Below, piece by piece: positions 21,409 through 31,621 of a stretch of DNA of 64,000 nt. The notes beneath the pieces were generated by a model. That model did no database searches. It was not told the DNA's origin and was given only the letters and a program-made list of their open reading frames with translations. The DNA comes from Hirsutella rhossiliensis (taxonomy: Eukaryota > Ascomycota > Sordariomycetes > Hypocreales > Ophiocordycipitaceae), in assembly GCF_020360975.1 (NCBI RefSeq), contig NW_025408673.1, forward strand, positions 2,232,001-2,296,000. The letters run 5' to 3'. The stretch's first letter is position 1. Each line of letters opens with the position of its first letter. A program made the position numbers and the translations under genes.

Positions 21409-23690
21409 AGAGACGAGCGGGGCAGAGAACGAACGCGGTTGAAGAACAGAGGAGATTTAAGAGGGGTTCTCGTGCCATTTAATCCGGCCACGACCGGCAT
21501 CCCTAATCGCCACATCTCTCGCGGACCGGAGGGCCCTTTCTTCCACCACCCTTCTCACAAGACCAAGGATAGCATTGCCGTCGGCTTGGCTCGGCCTCGG
21601 GTCGTGGCCAAGTCCAGCACGACCAATACCTGGGCCATTCCTCCTGGGCCAGATGTGAACCCGTTGCCGATGTCAACCGGTCGCTGACTTATCATCTACG
21701 ACCCTGCATTCCCGTCACGCACTTTTCCGTCGTCGACCCTCACCTGGCTGCACTTTTCATTTATCTGCGATGGAAGCATGATGGCGTCTGCGATGGGATG
21801 TGGCGCTGGAGACCAATCAGGCTCCACGCTCCTCTACGTGCGATTTCTCTTTCCTTGCTTTTGTATATATATATAAATATGCACACACGGCAGTGTCTTG
21901 GACCGTGGAGGCGAAGACACGGGTCTCGTTTGGATCAAGGAGAATGGGGATAGCCAAGAATAAGAGGTAGTAGGACCGGAAGGCGGCAGCAGTCTGCCGG
22001 CCACGCAAGTATGAAATCATTTGCTCATGTTCGCAGTGCAGACGGGGCAGCCGTTAGCTTGACTGATGTTGTTCACGTAAGATCGATCAAACCTCGATGA
22101 GTGGAGGGAGCGTCGTCGAGTGCTCTGGAAACGACGTCTTTCAGGGCCACTTGAAGGAGGTGGATGACGCGTTGGCAGCGGCACAGACGCCCTTGGTCTA
22201 AGCACAGCCATGTGGCAAATGCCAAGCCTCGAGGGTAGATGAGACAAAACGGCTCATGCTCGGCGCAGTCGAGGCAAGGAGTCGTTGGGCCTCTCGTAAG
22301 GGCGGCGGAAGAGCTGGCCACGTGGGGAGAGCGGGTAAACAGTAAACAGGGCTGCCAACGTCCCTCGCATGCACCAGGTAGCCCGTCTTCACATGTGCCT
22401 GTAGGCTGGATAAGGCGTCGATGAATGGATGATGTGGCCCGAATGGCAGATGGAGCTGGAGCGATGCGTCTCTGCTGTTCTCTAGGGCATGCCGACTTTG
22501 CGCGTCTCCAAGACGCATGGCCTCGTCGTGTGGCTTTAGGACTGGATGAGGTGCAAGAGATGGATGTCGTTTGGGGCTGAGACGGGCCAAAGGGCTGTGA
22601 GTGTGTGTGTGAATGTGTGTGTGTGTGTTTTCGGCCAAGACGGGCGGAGGGGGCGCATGCCAGCCGACCAGCAAGTCACGGAGGGCAGGACGATCGGCTA
22701 CTACTGACACCGCACCTCTGACTGGAGGTGGTGGCTCAGAGACGACGGACGGATGATGGGACATGGATGAAGGCGTCGTGAGTCGGATGTCAGCCAGGCC
22801 TCTCTGGCTGGCGGCGAATGGCATTCGTCGTTGCCAGCCCGGTCCTCCGCATAAGCCATGATTGGCAGAGGAAGCGGCCGATGGATTAATATCCAGGCCT
22901 CCATGTCGCTCCTAGCTAGGCGTAGGCCTATCTTGCCGATCGCTCTGACAGGCCAAGTCTCGGAAGGAAATGCTGCCGTCGCTAGGCACTACCGCGTAGA
23001 CAAGACAAGCCAGTTTATTCCTTGGAAGGAGTTTCTTCTCCATCGCGCTGGAATTCCCTTGCATGACACGGCGTGCTTTGCTGCCTTGCACGCGGGCGTC
23101 GACGATCCCAATATTGGTCGTTGTCGAGACGTTGCTTCTTTCTTCTCTCCCTGCTGAAGACGAGCCGCATGAGAGTCTTGCATGCACCGTGTCTTCCACG
23201 GCGAAGCAGCAAGAGCAGATGAGGAGAGGATATGCGTCAGAAATGGACCACAATGCGTATGGGCCGAGTCTGCCTCCCGCGCCCCCTTTGCCGTCAAGCG
23301 TCATTCCCGAGTGCCACGAGTCTCAAGCCCGTGACGGAAGGCGAAGAATGAGCGGGAGTCGAGAAGGAAAGCTGAAAGAGGAAGAAAAAAATCAAGGCCA
23401 GAGGGGGATTCAGCCAAGACGGCTGCCCACGACGCGGGCCCGAGAGACCCTGGAGGGGAATCTGACAACGGGTTTTCCGATGCCAGACATGATGCCAATG
23501 GAGCCGTCGAGGCGCGAATCCGTCATTGCCTTGTGTGTCTTGCCCTTATCCCTAGGGACCAGTCTGTCTCATTGACGAGGCCTGGCCCGACGCCGGGGAA
23601 AGCCCCTTTGTCGTTCGAAGCCTGGAAGGATCGGGAAGCCAGAAACTCCCTTGATGGAAGACGACAGACGGCCGAGGCGGTTCTTGAAAG
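21409..23690. other. intergenic, GT microsatellite only
   Basis: About 2.3 kb with no convincing gene. It holds a short AT-rich tract near 21863-21880 and a GT microsatellite at about 22596-22628. An open minus-strand frame at 22198-22824 exists only because it runs through the GT repeat and has no protein-like features. Confidence 0.5.
22596..22628. repeat. GT microsatellite
   Basis: Imperfect (GT)n of about 33 bases, interrupted once by GAAT. Confidence 0.85.
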
Positions 23691-23695
23691 TTGGC

Positions 23696-23701
23696 TATAA
23701 A
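23696..23701 (+). promoter_or_regulatory. TATA-like element of the alpha/beta hydrolase gene
   Basis: TATAAA in GGCTATAAACC, 138 bases before the ATG at 23834. A plausible core promoter. Confidence 0.5.
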
Positions 23702-23833
23702 CCGGACACCGGGCCGCGCCAGTTCCGCATTGCCTTATCCAGGCTCTCCTCTGCCCCCTCTTGCTCGCACTCCCCATTGCCGGAGTTGATTGTTCCTTTT
23801 ATACACTCCTTGACCTACTAGATCGACGGGTCC

Positions 23834-25297
23834 ATGACGCTGCGCAAGCTGTGCAGTCTGCGGCCGGTCGTACTCGCGGCCGTCGTGGCGGGACTGGCCA
23901 GCGCGCTGGGACTGGGCCGGGATGCAAAGGCGCAGCTCAGTGGGTGGGATGCCGAGGTCGAGGAGCCGGGCCTCGTGTGCCGGATGGCCGAGGGCCAGAA
24001 CCCCACGGACAAGGTACCTCGATTCGGCTGGTTGGTTGGATTGCTGATTGCTGATTGCTGATTGCATGTTCCCTCCATCTAGTACACGGGCCCGCGCGAG
24101 GCCTTCCCCGGGTCCGAGTTCGTGTCGCTGCGCATCGGGCACGGGCCGCGGGCCGAGGCGCTCGGCGTGTACCGCAGCACGGGGCGGGCCAGCCGGCAGA
24201 CGCGGCACGCGTACATCATCGTGCACGGCAAGGACCGCGACGCGGCGCGGTACTGGGAGCGCATGAGGCGCGGCATCGAGCGGGCGCGGCAGCGCGGGTT
24301 CCCGGGGGCCGGGGCCGAGGCGGGGGCGGCGTCGCTGGTGCTGGCGCCGCTCTTCTTCTCGGCGGTCCAGACGCCCGGCCAGTACCGGCGGCGCGAGCTG
24401 GCGTGGTGCGGCAAGGAGCTCGAGGGGTGGCAGGGCGGCGCGCAGGCGGCGCACCCGCCGGGCACGCGGCTGACGGCCTTTGACGCGCTCGACGGCCTGC
24501 TGGCGCACCTCGCCGACCGGCGCATCTACCCGCACCTGACCAACGTGACGCTGACGGGCCACAGCGCGGGCGCGCAGCTGGTGCAGCGCTACGCGGCCGT
24601 GGGGCGCGACCCGCCGCCGCACCTGTACGTGCGCTACATCCACGCCAGCGAGTCCAAGTACGCCTACTTCACCGCCGACCGCCCGCGCCTCGCCGGCCAC
24701 GCGCTGCCGTCCAAGGCGGCCTGCCAGCGCTACGACGCCTGGCCCTACGGCTTCGAGCGCCTGCCGCACACGCGCGGCGGCATCGACAAGCAGTCGGCCC
24801 AGCACTACTTCCGCCAGTACGCCACGCGCGACGTCGTGTCCATCGTCGGCTACCGCGACGTCAAGAACCACGGCGACCAGACGTGCATGGCGCGCATCCA
24901 GGGCGGCCACGCCCGCCGCAGCCGCAGCCTGGTGTGGTACCGCTACGTCAACTCGCTGGCCCGCACCGGCGAGGACCTGACGGGCTTCCCCGGCCGCTTC
25001 GTCGACCTGCCCGACTGGAGCTACCTGACCAACGGCACCGTCAGCCTGCGCATCGTCGTCATCAAGTCCATTGGCCACAGCTCGCGGTTCCTGCTCCGGA
25101 GCAAGGCCGCGCGCCCGGCCCTGTTTGGCAACGGCACCTTTGCCTCGCCGTCGTGGCGCCCGGAGGAGCCGGACAAGAAGAAGAGGAAGGAGAAGGAGGA
25201 GGGCGAGGACAAGAGAGAGGCGTCCGACCCGGACTGGGATTCCGATTCCGACTCGGATTCCGACTCTGACTGGGACTCTGATGATGATGATGATTAG
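23834..25297 (+). CDS. secreted alpha/beta hydrolase-like protein with acidic tail
   Basis: Two exons, 23834-24013 and 24083-25297, with a 69-bp phase 0 intron (24014-24082). The product is 464 residues. A signal peptide is visible (VVLAAVVAGLASALGLG). The body resembles the alpha/beta hydrolase fold: a first strand HAYIIVHGKDRD (~102-113), a strand SLVLAPLFF, and a nucleophile-elbow motif GHSAGAQ with candidate catalytic Ser221 in LTLTGHSAGAQLVQRYA-like context (~217-230). A late acid or histidine cannot be assigned safely; a histidine in DVKNHGDQTC is a candidate. After about residue 420 come a Lys/Glu stretch and a tail of alternating Asp/Ser ending in five Asp. No known substrate. The intron contains a short TGCTGAT tandem repeat. 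The family is not recognised beyond the fold. Confidence 0.75.
24040..24067 (+). repeat. 7-bp tandem repeat inside intron
   Basis: Three to four head-to-tail copies of GCTGATT within the 69-bp intron of the alpha/beta hydrolase gene. They lie near where the branch site should be (CTGAT rather than CTRAC). Confidence 0.7.
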
Positions 25298-26188
25298 ACA
25301 GATGTGCCGGGACGCCTGCCATCAAGGGGAAGCTTGTTTGGTTTGGACTTGTTGGGGCGTGGGCCGGGGCCGGCTGGGCCGCCTCTGGCTTTTTCCAAGT
25401 CAAGTATATATATTGATGGGATTTTGTACCGTAGAAAAAAAACTGCTGTGAGGCAGAGCATAGTGTTATCACGACGATAGCGGCTGCAGTAGGTCGTTGG
25501 CCGCCAGTCGTCAACACCGGCGGCACTTGACCAATTCCCATGTTTCTGACCGGATTTTAGGCACGCCACCAGCACTTTGCACCACTTCTCGTGTGTACGT
25601 GACCGTCAACCGGGATTGTCCCCGCGGAATCGTCCTCGAACAGGTGTGCTCCGCCGCGTCGAGGTTTGGCTCGCTGTAAACAAAGACTGCCTGGCAGAGT
25701 GCTCCGAAACACCGAGCCCATGGCGTAGACTGAGAGGCGGAAAGACAAGAATTAGTCGGTGCGAGAGCAGCTCCCAGTGCTTGCTGTAACGCTGGATAGG
25801 TATGGAGACGTTCAAAGCTTAATACAGCTACGTTGCGTGCTAGAGTCATCATGCTACACGGGACGCAGCCGCTGATTGTCTGCGGGGAAATGCATGTCAG
25901 ATCAGCGGCAGCCATATCGCCCATTAACGTCGATGGAACGGCGGCGACTGCTCCAAACTGCCCACGTCGTGTCTACCAGATTCAACCGCCATGCCTGCTT
26001 GTTGGAAAGCCGCGGGGCACAGCATGATCCTGGGCCTGTTTTCGATTATACACACATCCGCGAGCTTGATTATTATGGCTAGCATGTGGGGTTGTCATCT
26101 GGCAAAGCTACGACGCCTTACAAAATCGTGGGGCGCACCACTCCTGCGGTCTACCATCTATATACCTTTTTAAAACCCCTCCTTGCTA
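25298..26188. other. intergenic, no gene seen
   Basis: Between the alpha/beta hydrolase stop and the tRNA gene. Nothing beyond a few short A-runs. Confidence 0.55.
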
Positions 26189-26313
26189 GACAGCGTGCTA
26201 GAGTGGTTAATAGGTGAGACTTGAACTGGAACGGAAGGTGGGCCTAGTCCAGCTTCTGTTATGCTCAATATCTCATGGTTTCGGCCTCGCAGGTTCGAAT
26301 CCTGTCGCTGTCG
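26189..26313 (+). tRNA. tRNA-Ser (anticodon UGA) with 44-nt intron
   Basis: A full cloverleaf can be drawn. The acceptor stem GACAGCG (26189-26195) pairs perfectly with CGCTGTC (26306-26312). The D stem is CTA/TAG (26198-26200 with 26211-26213). The anticodon stem is TGAGA (26215-26219) with TCTCA (26271-26275). The anticodon TGA is at 26222-26224 and the loop after splicing is CTTGAAA. The T arm is GCAGG-TTCGAAT-CCTGT (26289-26305). A 13-nt variable arm (GGT/GCC stem) fits tRNA-Ser. The intron is 26226-26269, at the canonical 37/38 position. A T-run at 26320-26324 is the Pol III terminator. Oddity: position 10 is C and 25 is G, the reverse of the usual G10, so box A is slightly weak. Discriminator base G. 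The mature length would be 81 nt before CCA addition. Confidence 0.88.
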
Positions 26314-27751
26314 GACTTCTTTTTGAGTAAATCTGCCAAAGTTCGCTTTTTGCTTGGCGGTTCTTCTGGCACGGCTTCGTGTTTGTGTCTTGGGCTTGCA
26401 ATCCCTTGAGCTGCCGTCTCTGCTTTTCGCTGCTACCATCCCCGTGAGTTATGCTCTGCGTTTCAACCCGCTCGCTTCGACCGTGTTGCGGGTTGTCGTG
26501 GCGCCTGATACTCCCGAGTTGCTGCAGCAAGCCGTCACGATACACGCCGTTGTCGGAACAGTCGGTAACTCAACAAAGTCACGGATGGGTGCTGTGTCTA
26601 AGCGGGCGTAGGTTCCACACGGAAGGAACACTCATCCTTTCACTTCGACGTGCAGCTTCAACCGGCCCCGACTGAGGACCCGTCGCCTCCAGCAGACTTC
26701 CCGTGTACATATCCTGACTTGCTACGAGGCCGAGCGGGTAGCATGTAGTGATTGGGACAAGATGCCGCGAGAGCAAGGTACTGAGTCGGCTTGCGAGTGG
26801 TCCTTGTTGGAGTTATAGCAACTTCTCGGGCAGCAAAATAGTCCTCTCATACACGGGCCTCTATAAGGCATTTCGACGAGTCCCGAGATGCATGTCGAAC
26901 AAGTTCTCGTGTACTACGGGCCCGGCGACCTGCTTGCCATCTTACACAGCCAAGTCCGCATCGGCAGCATCCAGGCAACTCGGTTAGTGGCGCCAGTCCT
27001 TGCCTACCGCGCCCGGCAAGCGTTTAACCAGGCATTTCCTTATATCGTTCACCCGACCCGACGAGTTCCACGGGGCGAGGTGGAAGCATCGGGCCGCCGC
27101 GTCGGGATGCACCTACTCAGCGACCTGCCCCTGTTCATGGACGCCGCCCGTCCCTGAAGACAGCTGGACCCGAGCCGCGCGTACCACGGCTGAGCCCCTG
27201 GGTCCCCATCTTACGTCTGCCAACACGGCAGCCATTGCGGTCTTCTGGGTCTCGAAAGTCGTTGTGCCACCCTCTCGTCTGGCCTACAGTCTGTATGCTG
27301 TATCTGTGCGGCCCGGTGGTCGCCAGATATCGAGGCCGAAGAGCATAAAAGCCGGCCTCCCTCCTCACTTACACTCTCCTCCCCACCCACTCCTTCAAAG
27401 CACTCCCCCTTTTCCCTTTGTCCTCACCGTACCTTTCTCCCGCAATACTTCAAACGCGGCATACAGATACAGACACACATGCGCGCATGCACGTATCTGC
27501 TCTGCCGGTTCCCTTGCCCATACAGCCCCCCTCCGGCGACGCACTGAACACGGCATCGATACAGACACAGGCACACACATACACGCACGATCCGTCGCCG
27601 GTGCTGTCGCGGCTGTCCACGGCTCTCGAAAATGGCGGACTCGAACTAGCATTGTGGCCGGTGTCTGCTCCCGCAGCGGGGTCCGCACAAACAAGGACGC
27701 CAACTCGCCTCGATCGCGGCGAATCCGGGACTGGGGCGCTGGCACGAGATC
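26314..27751. other. intergenic with one weak small frame
   Basis: No firm gene. An 89-codon frame at 26888-27157 has reasonable composition but no recognised domain, and the only TATA-like element (TATAAGG near 26872) is too close to its ATG to serve it. A CT-rich stretch follows a CATAAAAG element near 27340 and may be a promoter/leader. Confidence 0.4.
26320..26324 (+). terminator. Pol III terminator of tRNA-Ser
   Basis: Run of five T residues starting seven bases after the discriminator base. Confidence 0.75.
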
Positions 27752-28244
27752 ATGTGCCCTCAGTAAGTCGCGGCTTCTTCACCTCTCTCCAGTCTCTGTC
27801 TTTTCCCTCGATGGGTGGAACATGTGCTTGCTCGTTCGTGTCTGACCTGTTGTGGGCGTGGCTAGCTACGTGGCGAGGCTTCCCCCAAACCCCTCGTCGA
27901 GCACTGCTCCCCGGCATACCGATCGACAACAGGCGGGCGAGCTCCTGGGCGATAGACTCTTCGTCGGCCTCGACCGAGGCTCGACACCACGGTACGCGAT
28001 TCAGCTCTGCAAATCTTCCCGACAGCTTCACGCGTCCATTCACGGTATACATCGGTGCCACCGTCCCCCGCCAGCACATTCCCATATATGTGCGGGTTCA
28101 CGGGACTTTCTTTTACAGCAACTACAGCAACCGGGCGCACCTGCCTTGCCCATCACCACACGGCAGTCGGAGAAGCCCCACGATATCGGCCCGGACCGGC
28201 CAGTGTGCCGAGACCTGACCTGGTTGCCCGGCCGCTTGTGGTAA
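27752..28244 (+). CDS. possible small spliced gene, function unknown
   Basis: A first exon of four codons (ATG at 27752) could splice through a canonical intron, 27763-27865: GTAAGT donor, CTGAC branch about 18 bases before a TAG acceptor. It would enter an open frame ending at TAA 28242-28244 (about 130 residues). The product has no recognised domain and is Arg/Pro/Gln-rich. The splice signals are better than chance would suggest, but the protein is not convincing. A second intron starting near 28041 with a TTTCTTTTACAG acceptor is also possible. A non-coding transcript is an alternative. Confidence 0.22.
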
Positions 28245-29680
28245 TACTATGCCATGAGCGCGGCATTGCCGCTCAGGAAACCTCCCCCATTCGACTACTA
28301 TTGTCGCACTTCTTGGGCCGAGTCGGCCGGAGCCCCCAAAAGCTCTCTAGAAAGGCATAGGCGCGATGACTGGTGGTGGTGGCGAGCGGCTACAGCGCAG
28401 ACACGAAAGGGGGGCGCCCGAACGAGGCACCGCGCCCCGAACCTGGCCCGAGCAGAGCACCAAATCGCACAAGAGGGTTTGCGGGGAAGCCGACGCAGAC
28501 CTGAGAGAGATGAATAACTGGGGGAGGGGGGCAAGCGTGCGGATGGAAAGCCTGAGCCTAAGCCACCCAAATCAGGATTATTAGTAAAAGAAAAGGGGCG
28601 TGTGTCTTCGCCTCGGGCGTGATTAGAAACCGCGCATTACAAATCAGACGAAGAAATAGAAGCTGGGGGTAGGTCAGAAGGGGATAAGAGTCGCGGTAGC
28701 AATGACAATCAACGTCCCAACCCCGATGCGTCGTCGCCCCCGGCAGTTCGAGACACCGAAGGCCTCCGAATCCGGCTCCGGGCAAGCGGCCCCACTTTCC
28801 CACCCTGCAAAGTCAACGGAAGCCAAGAGAAGCGGTGGAAAATCCTGGACACGGCAAAGCTTCCTCCCGCCTGAGGGGAAGGAGAGGCAAGGATCAGCAA
28901 CAGTTGGCGGAGCCGGGAAGACTAGGCAGGGCGTCGAGGCCCAATTCGTCGGGAGCTCGCCACCGGACCAGAGGAGCCAGGGGGGGCCGGCGCTATGGCC
29001 ACGGAAGCTGCCTGCCCAGGGGCCAAGAGCTATTCGCCTCGACGCCGCCACGCATTAGCTGTCGTGGAATCATTGAGATTTGATTTCTTTATTTTTATTT
29101 TTATTTTTTATCCTGTATCCCATTCCTCCTCGCCTCCTCCCCTCTTCCCACCCCTTGCATCCTAAACCTACAATCCCGAGACGCCTTGGGCGTAGAGCAC
29201 GCCGAGGCCAGGCAAACCAGCCCATTCTCCCACACTTGCCCTCTCCCGCGCCGGTAGCAGCAAATGGTAGTGATATAATATAGATGTACACACGTATTAG
29301 GGTCCTTTCCATCGGAAAGGATGGGGAGAAGAACAGAAAAAGTACATTCGCCTAGCGTTAGACAGAGACGATGACAACACAAGAACCCCACTCGAGCTTC
29401 ACGTAGCGGAAGAGTGCCCGAGGAGACGAAAAAAGGAAAAGAGAAAGGAGGGAGGAGGCCGACAAAAGAAAGAAGAGGCGGGAAGGGGAAGAAGGAGGGG
29501 AAGAAGAAGATTGAAAGGAAATGACAACGAGTCCAGTGTTGGCTGTTGCGCGTGTCGCCGACCCTTGTTTTGTGTAGCCCCTGGGTGGACCGACCATGAT
29601 GCTGTCACTTTCCCCCAAAACGCCCTGGAAACACATCTCTCGAGCGCCGTCTTCGCCGTCGTCTTGCCAGGCCCGCCGGC
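28245..29680. other. 3' flank of wetA, no gene seen
   Basis: Downstream of wetA on its minus strand. An AT-rich tract at about 29083-29112 and purine-rich DNA at about 29425-29520 are the only notable features. No convincing coding region on either strand. Confidence 0.5.
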
Positions 29681-31621
29681 CTAAAAGGCGAACCCCTGCT
29701 CGAGCAGCTTGTCCACGTCTCCGCCGGCCGCGGCCACGGCCTTGAGCGCTGCCTCGCTGAGCCGCCTGCGCCTCTCCTGCGCTTCCTTTTCGCGCCGGGC
29801 CTTGGTCTTGGAGCTGCCGCTCGGCGCCACGCCCGTCATGAGCAAGGAGCCGTCGTTGGGCGTAAAGTTGACGAAGCCGCCGCCCAGACCGCCACCCAGA
29901 CCGCCGCCGCCGCCGCCGCTCTCGCCGCTCAGGGACCCGCCGCCGGAGCTGACGTCGCGCGACCGTCGCTTGCGGACGCTGCACGGTGTGCCGGGCATGC
30001 TTGCTGGGAGCCGGCCCGAGGCGCTGCGGACCGACGAGACGGAGGCGCCCGAGCTGTGGCGCGACCGGGGCTGCGCCGGCTGCTGCCCCGGGTTGGGCGA
30101 CGCCGAGGGTCCGCGCTGCTTGCGCACGGGCGAACACGACATGTGCCGCGCGCCCGACGACTTGGCTCTCGGCGGGCGATGCGGCCGCTCCGACGTCGAC
30201 CCCTTGGGTGGGGCCGCCGGCGGTGGCGGCGGCGGCGGGAGATAGGTCTGCGCGTTGACAGTCAGGTCGTTGACGACGGTCGGCTGCGACGGTCGGGGCT
30301 GTGGCATATGGATCATAAGCCCCGCCGCGCTGGTGTCGGGCATGGGCGCGTATTCGTACGGCAATCCCGAGTGCTGCGCGTGGCTGGCCAGGTTGACGCT
30401 GCGGTGGTGGTTGGCAAACTCGCCGCCGCCGCCGCCTCCTCCTCCTCCTCCGCCGCTACCCTGGGGAAACATGCCGAGATCCCACCAGCTCTGCTCCTGG
30501 CTGGTGACGTACTCGCCACCAGCGCTGGCCCACCGTGCGGCTAGCAGGGCCTGTTCTTGCTCCGGCGGTTGCTGCTGGTGCTGATGCGGGTGCGGGTGCG
30601 GATGCGGATGCGGATGCTGTGCTTGCTGTTGTTGCTGTTGTTGCTGATGCTGCCACGGGGAGAGCCCCGCGGCGCTGGAGATGCCAGATGGGAACTGTCC
30701 CGGCTCGCTCTTGACGCCGGGGGACTCGATGGGGGTGTCGATGCCGGCCTGGCCATAGTACGGCACCGAGGACGCGCTCAGGGGAGGCGGGGGATGAAGC
30801 TGGCCCTCGTTGAAGGGGTCATCGCAGAAGCTGTGGATGAAATGAGGGTGGCCGGCCGCATCTTGCTGCTGCTGCTGGACGGGGGGCGACTGGGGCACGT
30901 TGCCATGCGTGACGATGCGAGGCCGGCCCCGTCGTTGCTTCGGGGGCTTGAGCGCCCGCGGCTGCTGCTCGTCCAGCGTCGGCGAGCCGGCCCTCTGCTC
31001 CGGAAGCGGCTTCCTCGACTTGCGCATGGTAGTGGCCTTGCGAATGGTCGACGACAGCGCCTCGACAAACTTGTTGGACTTGCTGCGGGCGGCCGTGCAG
31101 GGCGGCGTCGGCGAGGACGGGTCAGAGGTCGAGGTGCCGTTTTTCTGGGGCGAGTGGATGGAGATGCCCTCGAGGCGCGACAGGTCCGTCTCGGACACAG
31201 AGGCGCGGCCGGGATACTCGAGCTGCTGCGAGAGGGCGTGAGGCTCGCGGCCGAGGGCTAGCTCCCTCGGATCGATCTCGTGGCCGGCGGCCGAGGCCGG
31301 AGGTCCGATCTGGGAGCTGTTGGGGAGAAAGTCAAACTCGTCCGACGTCGACACGCCCGAAGATGCGGTGCTCTCCGAGACGCGGTGCTGCTGGTCGTCC
31401 ATGAGGAAGAGGGCGTCGGGTGGTCCCGCTATGGAGGTGGCGACGCCGTGAAAGCCATCGGCAGCAGCCGCCGCCTCGCCGTCAAAGTCGACAAACTGGC
31501 CAAAGAAGTCGCTTGGCATGTCGCCGGGGCCACCAGGTCCTTCCATGTCCTGCCAGTAAAAGCTGCCATCTCTGTTGTTTTCGACGGCATCAGCCCGAAA
31601 GGGCATTGTCCAGAAGGCCAT
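29681..31621 (-). CDS. wetA: developmental regulatory protein WetA
   Basis: 646 residues in one exon, minus strand. WetA acts late in the BrlA-AbaA-WetA conidiation pathway and controls spore-wall maturation (established in Aspergillus and Fusarium); it is nuclear. The N-terminus has the family's acidic aromatic patch (SFYWQDMEGPGGPGDMP, then DFFGQFVDFDGE). The conserved C-terminus reads VNFTPNDGSLLMTGVAPSGS, then SKTKARREKEAQERRRRLSE, then a short helix ending at residue 646 (AAGGDVDKLLEQGFAF). Between them lie long disordered, low-complexity stretches: Q8, alternating HP, about 11 consecutive Gly, and poly-Pro. The ATG at 31621 is used; a second Met five codons later is possible. The 2-kb upstream region carries candidate AbaA and BrlA sites. 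Confidence 0.87.
   Translation of the reverse strand: MAFWTMPFRADAVENNRDGSFYWQDMEGPGGPGDMPSDFFGQFVDFDGEAAAAADGFHGVATSIAGPPDALFLMDDQQHRVSESTASSGVSTSDEFDFLPNSSQIGPPASAAGHEIDPRELALGREPHALSQQLEYPGRASVSETDLSRLEGISIHSPQKNGTSTSDPSSPTPPCTAARSKSNKFVEALSSTIRKATTMRKSRKPLPEQRAGSPTLDEQQPRALKPPKQRRGRPRIVTHGNVPQSPPVQQQQQDAAGHPHFIHSFCDDPFNEGQLHPPPPLSASSVPYYGQAGIDTPIESPGVKSEPGQFPSGISSAAGLSPWQHQQQQQQQQAQHPHPHPHPHPHQHQQQPPEQEQALLAARWASAGGEYVTSQEQSWWDLGMFPQGSGGGGGGGGGGGEFANHHRSVNLASHAQHSGLPYEYAPMPDTSAAGLMIHMPQPRPSQPTVVNDLTVNAQTYLPPPPPPPAAPPKGSTSERPHRPPRAKSSGARHMSCSPVRKQRGPSASPNPGQQPAQPRSRHSSGASVSSVRSASGRLPASMPGTPCSVRKRRSRDVSSGGGSLSGESGGGGGGLGGGLGGGFVNFTPNDGSLLMTGVAPSGSSKTKARREKEAQERRRRLSEAALKAVAAAGGDVDKLLEQGFAF

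Noticed and set aside
22198..22824. 208-codon minus-strand frame with Thr/His repeats
   Set aside because: The THTH stretch is only the GT microsatellite read in antisense.
23735..25078. 447-codon open minus-strand frame opposite the hydrolase gene
   Set aside because: Antisense shadow; it also runs through the real intron.
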